In this document: positions 1 through 8,697 of the stretch, in pieces
Numbering within the stretch: the stretch's first letter is position 1
How the letters are laid out: each line of letters starts with the position of its first letter
NCBI RefSeq assembly: GCF_030814995.1
Contig: NZ_JAUSVX010000001.1
Location: 1-64,000, forward strand
Reading direction: 5' to 3'
From: Labrys wisconsinensis
GTDB taxonomy: Bacteria; Pseudomonadota; Alphaproteobacteria; Rhizobiales; Labraceae
DNA length: 64,000 nt
Notes under the pieces: generated by a model
What the model saw: only the letters and a program-made list of their open reading frames with translations
Databases searched by the model: none
Told to the model about the DNA's origin: nothing
Made by a program: the position numbers and the translations under genes

Positions 1-48
1 GCAAAGAGCGTCGGGCCGGCGACGCCCAACATGGTCTTCGTCGCGTGC

Positions 49-81
49 GCGTGGATGGACCGATCCAGTCGGTCCATGACG
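49..81. repeat. Degenerate single copy of intergenic palindrome family A
   Basis: This is a diverged half-site of the palindrome seen in pairs at 12.8, 18.8 and 23.1 kb. It keeps the GCGTGGATGGAC left arm and the GTCCATGACG right arm but has a different centre. It lies just downstream of the ROK gene and has no partner in the window. Confidence 0.5.
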
Positions 82-177
82 TCGAGGTTCTCGCGGCTTC
101 ACCCTGAAGGCCGACCAGCTTGCCGTCGAGGCGGCCGAGGCACGCCCGGCGCCATCACGCTGCGGCCGGCTCTTCGC

Positions 178-1344
178 TCATCCCCCCAGGATCGCCTCGA
201 GCGCATAGTCCGCGGCGAGCTGGACCGCGCCGAGCGCCGTGCCGCGGTTGCCGAGCGAGCTCGTCACGATCTCGGTCGGCCAGACCAGGCTGCTCACCAC
301 CTTGCGCGCCTCGCGCGCCAGCACCGGGTTCTGGCCGACGCCGCCGCCGAGCACCACCAGGCCGGGGTCGAGGATGCCGACGCAGGCGACGATCATCCGG
401 CCGATATCGGCGGCGTGGCGCTCCACCCAGCGCTGGGCCGCGGGCGAGCCGGCGGCGGCGCGCTCGAACAGGCCGGCGGCATCGCGCGGGCACGGCCCCT
501 CCACCGCCGGCCAGTCCCTGGCGACGCGGCGCATCAGCGCCTCGGCGCCGAGATGGTGCTCCAGGCCCTCGCGCCGGGGCATCTCCGTCTCCGACCAGGG
601 GAAGGGCACGCGCGCCACCTCGCCGGCCGCACCGTGGAAGCCGCGGAACAGCCGGCCCTCGTGCACGATGCCGAGGCCGATCTTGATGCCGACCTGGAGA
701 TAGGCGAAGGAGCCGCGCTCGCGCGCCGCGCCGTGGTGCATCTCGGCGAGGGCGGCGCAGTTGACGTTGTTCTCCAGGATCAGCGGCACCGGCGCGGCCG
801 GCTCGAAGGCCTCGAGCAGCGTCTCCATGTCGCCCTTGTGGGTGATCTCCGGGCGGTTGGCCGAGACCACCACCGGCAGGGCGACGGCGATGGCGCGCAG
901 CGGCCCGAAGGCGCCGCCGACCGCGGCCGAGACCCGGTCCGCCGCCGCCCGCACGGCCGCGCTCATCGCCGGGCTGACATGGCGCTGGCCGCGGGCGAGC
1001 CGCTCCTCCACCTCGGCCAGGCGCCGCCCGTCCAGCGTCTGCGCCAGGGCCCTCACCTGCGTGCTGCCGGCGTCGACGCCGATGACGTGGCCGGCGCCGG
1101 AGCCGAGGCCGTAGATGGTGGCGCGCCGCCCGGTGGCGCCCTGGGTGGAGCCGGAGGGCGCCACCAGGCCCTGGCCGATCAGCTCCGCCACAGCCACCGA
1201 CATGGTCGGCTTGGACAGGGACAGCAGGGCGCTGAGCTGCGGCCGGGTCGTCGGCCCGATCCTCGCCAGGGTGCGCAGCACGGCCTGGGCACTCTCGGTC
1301 AGCGGCGTCTCGGCGGCGGTCTCACGGGGCAGGACGAGTTTCAC
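178..1344 (-). CDS. ROK family transcriptional regulator
   Basis: The 388-residue product has an N-terminal winged helix-turn-helix (about residues 20-60) followed by a ROK sugar-kinase-like fold with a phosphate-loop motif GVDAGST near residue 89. ROK regulators of this size repress sugar-uptake genes and release DNA on binding a sugar or sugar phosphate. The usual ENDxN motif reads ENNVN here (191-195), so Asn193 replaces the catalytic Asp, and the CxCGxxGC zinc motif is missing. Kinase activity is therefore unlikely. I chose the GTG at 1344; an upstream ATG at 1458 would add 38 residues of atypical sequence, running through a strong hairpin at 1424-1449. Its target is probably a sugar locus beyond the left edge. 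Confidence 0.85.
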   Translation of the reverse strand: MKLVLPRETAAETPLTESAQAVLRTLARIGPTTRPQLSALLSLSKPTMSVAVAELIGQGLVAPSGSTQGATGRRATIYGLGSGAGHVIGVDAGSTQVRALAQTLDGRRLAEVEERLARGQRHVSPAMSAAVRAAADRVSAAVGGAFGPLRAIAVALPVVVSANRPEITHKGDMETLLEAFEPAAPVPLILENNVNCAALAEMHHGAARERGSFAYLQVGIKIGLGIVHEGRLFRGFHGAAGEVARVPFPWSETEMPRREGLEHHLGAEALMRRVARDWPAVEGPCPRDAAGLFERAAAGSPAAQRWVERHAADIGRMIVACVGILDPGLVVLGGGVGQNPVLAREARKVVSSLVWPTEIVTSSLGNRGTALGAVQLAADYALEAILGG

Positions 1345-1423
1345 GCGGGTCTTTCGGCAGGCAACAGATGCCCCGGACGATACGGCAGGCCCGCGGCACG
1401 CGCCATGCTCGGCACGCACGACA

Positions 1424-1449
1424 GAAGCCCCGCCGTGAGGCGGGGCTTC
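1424..1449 (-). terminator. Strong hairpin, probable terminator of the LacI gene
   Basis: Two perfect 11-bp arms, GAAGCCCCGCC and GGCGGGGCTTC, flank a 4-base loop. Neither side is followed by a long T tract. The sequence type is typical of alphaproteobacterial intrinsic terminators. It sits downstream of the LacI-type regulator and upstream of the ROK start, so it could separate the two co-directional genes. Confidence 0.5.
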
Positions 1450-1635
1450 CTCGGGCATCGAGACTGACGTCCGGGCACAACTGCTCGATGCCCGATCCCG
1501 GGCTCGCGAAGGACGCGAGCCATGGCCGCTGTCGTGATGGAGAGCTTACCCGGTGCGCTGCCAGGCGCCGTGCGCCCCGGCACAGTCGGGGTGGCGCGCA
1601 AGGCTGGTCGCGGATGACGGCTTGGGGCGCGCCGG

Positions 1636-1690
1636 CGGCAATTCCCCGCCCCCTTGTGGGGAGGGGGACCGCAAACGTCGCGTCAATCCG
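1636..1690. repeat. G/C-rich repeat family B, single copy
   Basis: It contains CCCCGCCCCCTTGTGGGG followed by AGGGGGAC, a short palindrome built around CCCCTTGTGGGG. The same core appears twice in the duplicated repeat at 16.7-17.1 kb. It is non-coding and of unknown function. Confidence 0.5.
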
Positions 1691-1730
1691 GCGATGGCAA
1701 TGGTTCCTGGGGGTGCGTTCCTCCGCCGCC

Positions 1731-2774
1731 CTATCCCCGCCCCGGCGGCGCCACCGAGCGGCGCAGGCGCGGGACGGTGGGGAATTCGGTCTCGCCGGGC
1801 GGCTCGGCCAGGACGCCGATGCGGTGCAGCAGCAGCTGCGCCGCCGCCCGGCCCATGGCGCGGGCGGGCTGGGCCACGGTGGTCAGCGGCGGGTCGAGGC
1901 CCTCGGCGGACGGGATGTCGTCGAAGCCGGTGAGGCTGACATCCTCGGGGATGCGCAGGCCGGCCTCGCGGCAATGGCGGATCACCCCCATCGCCATGAG
2001 GTCGTTGGCGCACAGGATCGCGGTCGGGCGCGGCCGGCCCGCCAGCAGGGCGCGCGCCGCGGCATGGCCGGAGGCCTCGGTATAGTCGCCGGCGACCATG
2101 CGCACCGCGTCCGGGTCGAGCCCGGCGCCGGCGATGGCCTCGCGATAGCCGGCGAGGCGCTGCTCGCCGGTCGACAGCCTCGGCGGGCCGCCGACGATGG
2201 CGAGGTCGCGATGGCCCATCTCCAGGACGTGGCGGGCCAGCGCCCGCGCCCCGGTCCGGTTGGCGGCCTGGACGAAGGGCGCCTCGATGCCCGGCAGGCG
2301 CTCGTCGACGAACACCACCGGCCCGCGCTGGGCCAGCTGCTGCAGCGCCGGGCTGGGGAAGCCGGAGCCGGAGAGATAGATCACCCCGCTGAGGCGCTGG
2401 CCGCGCAGCACCTTGGCGTAGTAGGCCTCGCGCTCGGCGTCGGCCCAGGTCAGGCACAGCACCAGCAGCACGTCGGCCTCGAACAGCGCCTGGTGCACGC
2501 CCTCGGCGATGGCGGCGAAGAAGGGGTTGCCGAGGTCGGGCGCGATGAAGCCGATCGAGGAGACGCGCCCGTGCTTGAGGCTGCGGGCGGCATCGTTCGG
2601 CTCGAAGCCGAGCTCGGCGATGCAGCGCTGCACATGCCGCAGCGTCTCCGGCGCCACCAGGCCGGCCCTGTTGATGACCGCGCTCACCGTGCCGATCGAC
2701 ACGCCGGCGACCCGCGCCACGTCGCGGATGGTGACGCGGGCCGGGCGGGACTGGGCCGAGGCGCGGCCGCTCAT
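1731..2774 (-). CDS. LacI family transcriptional regulator
   Basis: The 347-residue protein begins with a canonical LacI helix-turn-helix (TIRDVARVAGVSIGTVSAVI, residues 15-34) and continues into a periplasmic-binding-protein-like sensor domain ending near residue 340. LacI members usually repress sugar catabolic genes. I used the ATG at 2774, which places the HTH at the usual distance from the N-terminus; the longer frame to 2861 adds an unrelated Gly/Arg-rich leader. Two LacI-type operator-like sites lie immediately upstream, between this gene and the divergent amidotransferase-like gene, so autoregulation and control of that neighbour are likely. The ligand cannot be read from sequence. 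Confidence 0.92.
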   Translation of the reverse strand: MSGRASAQSRPARVTIRDVARVAGVSIGTVSAVINRAGLVAPETLRHVQRCIAELGFEPNDAARSLKHGRVSSIGFIAPDLGNPFFAAIAEGVHQALFEADVLLVLCLTWADAEREAYYAKVLRGQRLSGVIYLSGSGFPSPALQQLAQRGPVVFVDERLPGIEAPFVQAANRTGARALARHVLEMGHRDLAIVGGPPRLSTGEQRLAGYREAIAGAGLDPDAVRMVAGDYTEASGHAAARALLAGRPRPTAILCANDLMAMGVIRHCREAGLRIPEDVSLTGFDDIPSAEGLDPPLTTVAQPARAMGRAAAQLLLHRIGVLAEPPGETEFPTVPRLRRSVAPPGRG

Positions 2775-2879
2775 CTCGACTGCGGCGCGGTGCGCATCGC
2801 GCCCGATCCCCCTGGCCGAAGCTTCACGACCGCCTCCACCGCTGCACCCGGGACGATCCACGGACGCGTATTGGCAGCA

Positions 2880-2893
2880 TTGAAACGGTTCGA
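2880..2893. promoter_or_regulatory. Operator-like palindrome 1 (LacI type)
   Basis: The site reads TTGAAACGGTTCGA, an imperfect palindrome with a central CG as in LacI/GalR operators. It is nearly the reverse complement of the second site at 2969-2982 and lies just upstream of the LacI gene. Confidence 0.6.
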
Positions 2894-2968
2894 CAGGCCG
2901 GTCAAGCGCGAATGCCGCGGATTCTCGGGCCGGTCATGCCCGGCCTGCCGAAACAAGGGGCTTGTCGA

Positions 2969-2982
2969 TTGAACCGTTTCGA
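2969..2982. promoter_or_regulatory. Operator-like palindrome 2 (LacI type)
   Basis: The site reads TTGAACCGTTTCGA. Its reverse complement, TCGAAACGGTTCAA, matches site 1 except at the outer positions. The centres are 89 bp apart. It lies 52 bp upstream of the GTG of the divergent gene, where a repressor could block its promoter. Confidence 0.6.
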
Positions 2983-3034
2983 TACTACGGTTCGTCCCTC
3001 GCGCACCGGGCTCGCGCCGTGGAGGAGGTCGATC

Positions 3035-3805
3035 GTGGAGAAGAAACAGGTGCTGCTGGTCGGGGAGACCTGGGTCAGCGCCGCGACGCATTACAAGGGC
3101 TTCGACCAGTTCGGCTCCGTCACCTTCCATTCCGGCGCCGAGCCGCTGATCGCGGCCCTGAAGGACAGCGACTTCGCGCTGACCCACATGCCGGCGCACG
3201 AGGCGGTGGAGGCCCTGCCCTTCACGCTGGAGGGGCTGGCGCGCTACGACGCCGTCATCCTCTCCGATGTCGGCGCCAATTCGCTGCTGCTGCACCCCGA
3301 TGTCTGGCTGCACGGCAAGCCGGTGCCCAACCGGCTGAAGCTCCTGCGCGAATGGACCGCGGCCGGCGGCGGCCTCGTCATGATCGGTGGCTATTTGAGC
3401 TTCCAAGGCATCGACGGCCGGGCGCGCTGGCGCGGCACGCCGGTGGAGCAGGCGCTGCCGGTCGCCTGCCTGCCCACTGACGACCGCATCGAGATCCCCG
3501 AGGGCTTCGCCGCCGAGATCCTGCAGCCCACGCACCCGATCCTCGCCGGCCTCGACGGCCCCTGGCCGCTGCTGCTCGGCGCCAACGAGGTGACGCTCAA
3601 GGACGGCCCCGGCGTCGAGGTGCTGGCCCGCCTGCCCGCCGAGGAGGGCGGCCACCCCCTGCTCGTCACCGGCCACCACGGCAAGGGCCGCACCCTGGCC
3701 TGGACCTCCGACATCGGCCCCCACTGGCTGCCGCCGCCGTTCGTCGCCTGGCACGGGTATGCCAGGCTGTGGCGCAACGTGCTGGGGTGGGTGACGGGGG
3801 GATAG
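3035..3805 (+). CDS. Putative glutamine amidotransferase-like protein (DUF1355)
   Basis: The 256-residue cytoplasmic protein resembles the DUF1355 class I glutamine amidotransferase-like family. It opens with KKQVLLVGETW, contains a DAVILSDVG strand and an AAGGGLVMIGGYLSFQG segment, and ends in a conserved LAWTSDIGPHW tract. The family's reaction is not established; members sit in sugar and aromatic catabolic loci. The GTG at 3035 is set by a near-perfect ribosome binding site, GGAGGAGG at 3021-3028; the upstream ATG at 2912 lacks one and would overlap the second LacI operator. The gene is divergent from the LacI regulator and is its probable target. Confidence 0.8.
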   Translation: MEKKQVLLVGETWVSAATHYKGFDQFGSVTFHSGAEPLIAALKDSDFALTHMPAHEAVEALPFTLEGLARYDAVILSDVGANSLLLHPDVWLHGKPVPNRLKLLREWTAAGGGLVMIGGYLSFQGIDGRARWRGTPVEQALPVACLPTDDRIEIPEGFAAEILQPTHPILAGLDGPWPLLLGANEVTLKDGPGVEVLARLPAEEGGHPLLVTGHHGKGRTLAWTSDIGPHWLPPPFVAWHGYARLWRNVLGWVTGG

Positions 3806-3930
3806 GGCGGAGGGCGGCGGGTTCCGCCGTGGCAGCGGCAGGGCCTGCCTCGACGGCACCGGCGGCCATGCTGAGCTGACACCGGCTGCCCGATCCGGGA
3901 GCGGCCCGGTCGACGCCATCCAGCTCGCGG

Positions 3931-4494
3931 ATGCTCGACGGCCTTGGTATCCTCAACAGAGGCCGGCTGTTCACCCCCAAGACGACCCATCCGCTGATGG
4001 ACCTGCCGAACCAGATCATCACGACCCAGATCAAGGCCGGCGAGCACCCTTCCTCCATGGCCGGCAAGGCCAAGATCATCATCAACGTGCAGTCCCTACC
4101 GCACGAGAAGGACGAATTCGGCCTCGGCGGCCACGTCAAGCGCGAGGTCGAGGCCCATGTCGCGGCCATCTGCCAGGCCGCCCCCTATCTCAGGGCCCAC
4201 CCCGCCCGGATGGAATGGATCCTCGACGCCGACTGCGCCGAGGTGTCGCCGGACCACCCCTTCGTCGCCGCGTTCCAGGGGGCGGTGGCGACCGCGGGGT
4301 TGTCGCCAACGCTGTCAGGCTTCGGCGCCCATAGCGACATGGGCCTGCCGACCGGGCTGGGGCAGACGCCGACGGTGAATTTCGGGCCGGGCGACCCGGC
4401 GCAGTCACACCAGCCGAACGAGAAGGTGTCGGTGCGGGACCTGGTGGATTGCACAAAGGCGATCGCGCTGGCGATCGAGGGGTGGTGTGGGTGA
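3931..4494 (+). pseudogene. C-terminal remnant of an M20 family peptidase/deacylase
   Basis: The translated fragment (about 187 residues) matches only the dimerisation lid and C-terminal part of ArgE/DapE/CPG2-type M20 metallopeptidases. Visible are the IKAGEHPSSMAGKAKIIINV lid strand, GFGAHSDMG, and the terminal SHQPNEKV motif carrying the last metal-site His. Family members are about 400 residues; the N-terminal half with the first metal ligands and catalytic Asp/Glu is absent from the upstream sequence. No ribosome binding site precedes it. It is most likely a decayed gene and borders the AT-rich accessory island. Confidence 0.7.
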
Positions 4495-4818
4495 GGGGGG
4501 CTGATCACGGCATGTTCTGGGGCTGGCCCCAATCGATAGGATGCGCCGTCCGGCCTCGCCATGGCTCACGAGGGACTTGCTGGCAAATGGAAATCCGACG
4601 CTCCGTTACCAACGCTCGAAGCCCTCGCGCACCCGGGTCTCAATGGAAAACTGCGGTGTGCCAGACATCGCTCGATCGCCGAAGAGCCAAATCAGCCTTC
4701 GCCGTACAAAGGCAAATCATCCTGTTGGGCGCCATCTGGTGGCCCAGCCTTGCCATTACCGTTCCGGAGACTATCGCCAATCCAACTTAACTTTGTGACA
4801 TTCGAAGCAGCGGGCCAA
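4495..4818. other. Intergenic; left edge of AT-richer island
   Basis: No recognisable gene or RNA is seen in these 324 bases. The composition changes from GC-rich to mixed around 4600. Short open frames here run into the downstream gene on the opposite strand and look like chance. Confidence 0.5.
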
Positions 4819-5589
4819 TTACTCCAGTCTCACTCGCACGAATTGCCTCTCAGCTTCGATGACAGCCTTGATCGCGGGACTCCAGAAAGCTTTCCCTTGG
4901 CGTCGAGCCTCCTTCCGGAAACCCTCTGGTTGCCAATTCTGCCCCGTAACGGCGAGCCTCACATGAGCAATTATTTCCATCGCCGTGTTCAGGAGAAAAA
5001 AGAGTTGCTCAAATCGAGGAAGAGATTTGAGAGCAGGATCTATTAAACTGTGGGCTAATTTCTTATCCCGGAAGGTCTTCAGTGTCGCTGCTGCGGCGCG
5101 TCCGCTATGGGCCCTTGTTAGCTTAGCGTAGGCGGCCAGGGCCTCATCGATCTCTCGCTGAGCTATCGCTTCATGATGCTGCACAATGCTTCCCATCTCT
5201 GAGGTCCATTGGCGTGAACGTGCAACTAACGCTGCCTGGCATCTTTTCTGCTTCATCAGCCGCAGGAGTAATGGAATCGAGGCAACATCACGTTTATTTG
5301 GATGTATTCTCTTTGTTCCAGGATCAAATAATTTTGCTAAACTCAATGCAAAATTGAGAATTACGCTATTGATAACGGTATTATAGCAATGAGCTCCATA
5401 CCAGTGCGGACCATTCGCCTCACCACCTCGAATTTCACCTATGACCTCATTCCCAGTCTCCAACATAGATTCTAATTGAATGCTGATTCGAACATTTTCA
5501 ACAATCAAAGGAAGCATTTTGTCGATGCGACTCACCGCATAACTCTTACTAATTATCGACCGTTTTTTCGACGATTTTTTCTTGTTCAT
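4819..5589 (-). CDS. HEPN domain protein, AbiU2-like
   Basis: The 256-residue protein is mostly helical and resembles AbiU2-type HEPN proteins of abortive-infection loci. A helix with NFALSLAKLFDPGTKR (about 79-94) is followed by LKTFRDKKLAHS (170-181), in which Arg174 and His180 form an Rx5H motif of the HEPN RNase class. HEPN toxins cleave RNA on phage infection or stress. The N-terminus is Lys/Ser-rich. I used the ATG at 5589; a TTG at 5616 is possible. No obvious antitoxin partner is adjacent. Its composition is much more AT-rich than the flanking core genes, indicating transfer. The nearest neighbours on the right are the SMC-nuclease operon. Confidence 0.6.
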   Translation of the reverse strand: MNKKKSSKKRSIISKSYAVSRIDKMLPLIVENVRISIQLESMLETGNEVIGEIRGGEANGPHWYGAHCYNTVINSVILNFALSLAKLFDPGTKRIHPNKRDVASIPLLLRLMKQKRCQAALVARSRQWTSEMGSIVQHHEAIAQREIDEALAAYAKLTRAHSGRAAAATLKTFRDKKLAHSLIDPALKSLPRFEQLFFLLNTAMEIIAHVRLAVTGQNWQPEGFRKEARRQGKAFWSPAIKAVIEAERQFVRVRLE

Positions 5590-6051
5590 GACAACATTTA
5601 CAGCTCGCTCAAGCAAATCTCATATTGATGACATCAAGAAACATGACCGAAATTCGCCTCGTTCACAGAATTATTACTTCGGCCAGCACATCATTTCAGC
5701 TCACCGCCCACGCACATTGACGACAGCGCACTCGAACACGGGACTGATTTACTGAGTAGCGCCATAGGGTTCGGACCGAAATTCAATCCCTTCCATCTGC
5801 GACAGTGAGCCCGAAGCGAGAGTGGATGACAATCCTTGAGCGCGAGCGAAGTGGCAAGAGGCTGCTTCCCGCGCCAAGCCGCCATTGCAACACGGAGCGT
5901 CTCGATTATTCGCACATAATTTCTACCACAAATTCCGCTTCTCAGGGTTGGACAGTTACGTGCACTTCATGGAAAATGAACTTATTCGGCGACCGTCCAA
6001 CCGTTCATGTCCACGTTGGGGCTCGCTCGTACAGCCGAGTGAGGGACCAGG
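5590..6051. other. Intergenic region between divergent island genes
   Basis: This 462-base stretch has no gene I can support. It must hold the promoters of the HEPN gene and of the SMC-type operon. Open frames on both strands are short and lack family resemblance. I see no repeat or clear operator. Confidence 0.5.
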
Positions 6052-8046
6052 TTGATCAAGTTTCCCGTGTTCAAGCGACTAAGGGTAGAGAATTACGGCT
6101 TATACCCTGGCATCGCAGGTCAGAGCGGCCTCGACATTGCGTTCGAAAGAGGGCCGACCCTGATCGCCGGTGTTAACGGCCTCGGAAAGAGCACGTTGAT
6201 CGCAATCATGCTCCGTAGCCTCACGGGACCATTTGACTTACCGCGACCCGCGCAGGATGGGGATCTTGGTGAGGTAGAGCCGGAAGCGGTTCCACTTAAC
6301 CCGCGACCGCTGTTCGCGCCGCGCGTCGCGGACAAGGCAGAGAATGCTACGGCGACAATTGAAGTCGATATCGGCGGCCATTCTCTCATCATCCAAAGGC
6401 GGCTCTCAGACCTCTCGATTCAGAAGTTGAGCGTAGATTCAGATACCGGTATAGGCACTGACGAAGGGCTATTTCAGGCCAAGATTACGGATTTGATGGG
6501 GGCAGCAAGCTTTTTCGATACTCTTCTCATTCTGCGCTATGTCGTATTTTTTCTTGAGGATCGGCGAGCGCTCGTGTGGGGTCGGACGGCGCAACGAGAA
6601 CTTCTACGCGCCCTATTCGTTTCGTCCGGCAGTGCGACTGAGCTTTCCCGCGTCCGTTATGAAATGCTGTCCGCGGACAGCGCTTACCGAAACCTGCGAA
6701 ATGTATTGAACCGACGCATCAAAGAGAATGATCAGGAGATCGCACGGCTCACTACGGTAACGGGTGTTCGCACCGAGTTGTCCGTGCTAGAGACTACACT
6801 TGATGCTACGCGCGTCGAAGAGGACGAACTCAATCGCTTGATCGCCCAGAAAGAAACGATACGACAGGAGGCGCGTTTGCGATCTGCAAATGCGGCTCTT
6901 GAACGCGACAGCGCCGTCAGAGAACTGGAGCGGATCAAAGTTCACGCGCTGAGCCAAAAATTCAGTGCACTTGACGATAACTCGATATACGTACTCGCGC
7001 GCTTGGCTAGTGAGGATCATTGCCTCGCGTGCGAAACGCGGCGCGCAGGCCTCGGCGCACAGGTAACCGCGCGTCTCATGGCGAACGAGTGTGTTGTCTG
7101 CGGAACGCAGCGTCACCCCGGTGACGACGACGCTCCGATCGACCTTTCTGCCGAGCGAATCCTTGATCTTCAGGAGCGCATTCGCGCCAGTGAGGTGGAA
7201 ATTGAGTCCAACGACCGGAATATCAAGCGCTCCGAAGAGCTTCGGCGCCAATCGCTTGAGGCACTGATTGATTTGGCGCATCGCAAAGCCCAGACAACAG
7301 AAATGGTGCGCCGCCTGCGCTCGCAGCTCCCAAGCACCGACCGATCTGCGGATGATCTGGACGAGCGAAATCGCGAGTTAAGACGTTTAATTGAAGACGA
7401 GCGGCTTTCGTATGAGCGGCATCGATCGGCATTCGAGGTGGCGCTCGGTGAAAGTCAGAGCCAGGTCACAAGATCGCAAAACAAGGTAGCTACCGCCTTC
7501 GCCCGCTACGCCGGCGAGTTTCTCAAGGAGCGCTGCAAAATCGCATTTCAGCCAGTCAATGTCCGGATTGGACAATCCGGAGGTGAGTTCGAGGTCGGCC
7601 TGTTTCAGCTCTCCATCTCCGGAGGCGCCCTGGGCGGGGAGACGCCCCGAACCGAACCTGATCAGGTGTCTATGTCGCAGCGCGAGTTTCTCGATCTCGC
7701 TTTCCGCATGGCCCTAATGACCGTGGCGTCCGGTGACGGACCATCCACATTGGTCGTGGACACCCCGGAAGCGTCGCTCGATTTCTTGTTCGCCGAGCGG
7801 GCCGGCAATCAACTCGCTCGCTTCGCCCGCGAAGGTGGGACGGTTGGTAACAGAGTAGTTGTAACATCAAACCTCGCCAATCCAGAGCTGATTCCCGCAC
7901 TACTCAAGGGGCGACCAGATGGCCAATCGGCCCGATCGCGAGTTGTAGATCTCATTAAAATTGCGGCAGCCAACGCAGCGGTACGTGAGGACGGTGCCCG
8001 CTACGAGATCTTTCTGGAGGATCGTATCCGGCAGGCAGAAGCATGA
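6052..8046 (+). CDS. SMC/RecN-like AAA ATPase of a three-component defence-type operon
   Basis: The 664-residue protein starts with the SMC-type FKRLRVENYGLYPG and a Walker A AGVNGLGKST (39-48). It then has long coiled-coil arms (about 200-300 and 365-470) whose apex carries two CxxC pairs (Cys324/327 and Cys347/350), which should bind zinc. The C-terminal half has an ABC-type signature region near 540 and Walker B TLVVDTPEAS (566-575). Such ATPases sense DNA ends or foreign DNA in ABC-three-component and Lamassu-type systems. The start is a TTG preceded by GAGG at 7-base spacing, and the first residues match the family N-terminus. Its last four bases (ATGA) overlap the next gene. Confidence 0.85.
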   Translation: MIKFPVFKRLRVENYGLYPGIAGQSGLDIAFERGPTLIAGVNGLGKSTLIAIMLRSLTGPFDLPRPAQDGDLGEVEPEAVPLNPRPLFAPRVADKAENATATIEVDIGGHSLIIQRRLSDLSIQKLSVDSDTGIGTDEGLFQAKITDLMGAASFFDTLLILRYVVFFLEDRRALVWGRTAQRELLRALFVSSGSATELSRVRYEMLSADSAYRNLRNVLNRRIKENDQEIARLTTVTGVRTELSVLETTLDATRVEEDELNRLIAQKETIRQEARLRSANAALERDSAVRELERIKVHALSQKFSALDDNSIYVLARLASEDHCLACETRRAGLGAQVTARLMANECVVCGTQRHPGDDDAPIDLSAERILDLQERIRASEVEIESNDRNIKRSEELRRQSLEALIDLAHRKAQTTEMVRRLRSQLPSTDRSADDLDERNRELRRLIEDERLSYERHRSAFEVALGESQSQVTRSQNKVATAFARYAGEFLKERCKIAFQPVNVRIGQSGGEFEVGLFQLSISGGALGGETPRTEPDQVSMSQREFLDLAFRMALMTVASGDGPSTLVVDTPEASLDFLFAERAGNQLARFAREGGTVGNRVVVTSNLANPELIPALLKGRPDGQSARSRVVDLIKIAAANAAVREDGARYEIFLEDRIRQAEA

Positions 8047-8696
8047 CCGTGTCAGCTCCGTCCGATCGAACCGTAGTCCGCAAGGCACGGATCCTGATGC
8101 TTTTAGAAGCCGCCGAACATGCCGGTCTCACGCCGATGCCGGTATTGGAGCTACATGCCTTCGCTTATTTTGCCAATGTACTGAGTCCCGTATGGGAACT
8201 CATGCCCCAAGAGCGATCGGTTTTGCGCCGACGCGGAGGACCTTACTATCCGGAGCTTCAAGACGACATCGATGCGCTAGTGGGGCGTGGTCTTGTTTCT
8301 ATCGAAGGCCTCCGACATGTTGAGGATGAGGACGGGCGATGGCGGCTGGAAGGTAAATTTTCAATAGCGGACAATGGCGCGATCACCATCGCGACGGCCC
8401 TTCGTGCGTTCCAGGACGAACAACGGCTGTTCGGCTTCTACCGCGAGCTCGCCTTCGCCCTTGCGTCCATTCCGGACTATCAACGTGCCGACGCCGTTGC
8501 CGAGGATGCAACCTACGGGGATGAACGCTTCGGTGACGGCGCAATTATCGATTTTGCCGAATGGAAGCAGGCTAACTATAGTGAAAATGCGGCTCGCTTT
8601 TTCGATCGTGTAATGCCCGAGGGACGGAAGGCCACGCCGGCTCAGAAACTGCACCTCTATGCCCGCCATCTTCAACGGAGAATGGCGAGTGCCTGA
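8043..8696 (+). CDS. Middle component of the SMC-nuclease operon (possible winged-helix protein)
   Basis: The 217-residue acidic protein has no enzyme motif. The N-terminal half (RILMLLEAAEHAGLTPMP to about residue 100) reads as a winged-helix-like region with conserved RRRGGPYYPELQDDIDALV, similar to 'middle component' proteins of predicted ABC-three-component conflict systems. The C-terminal half is helical. It is translationally coupled to the ATPase through ATGA and is followed within one base by the nuclease gene, so the three products should be made together. It may bridge ATPase and nuclease. The assignment rests on context and general resemblance. Confidence 0.6.
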   Translation: MTVSAPSDRTVVRKARILMLLEAAEHAGLTPMPVLELHAFAYFANVLSPVWELMPQERSVLRRRGGPYYPELQDDIDALVGRGLVSIEGLRHVEDEDGRWRLEGKFSIADNGAITIATALRAFQDEQRLFGFYRELAFALASIPDYQRADAVAEDATYGDERFGDGAIIDFAEWKQANYSENAARFFDRVMPEGRKATPAQKLHLYARHLQRRMASA

Positions 8697-8697
8697 C

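Larger units (their letters stand above)
1345..1730. other. Intergenic region between ROK and LacI regulators
   Basis: This 386-base stretch has no convincing gene; the open frames crossing it are shadows. It holds a perfect 11-bp GC-rich hairpin (1424-1449) and one copy of the G/C-rich repeat family B (about 1636-1690). The promoter of the ROK gene should lie here. Confidence 0.6.

Noticed and set aside
1-33. Possible start of a minus-strand gene reading off the left edge (MLGVAGPTLFA)
   Set aside because: Only 11 codons are visible and there is no clear ribosome binding site.
4449-5046. Several short plus-strand frames at the island edge
   Set aside because: They overlap the HEPN gene on the other strand and have low-complexity composition.
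5805-6176. A 123-codon frame upstream of the SMC gene
   Set aside because: It overlaps the SMC start in another frame and shows no family resemblance or ribosome binding site.
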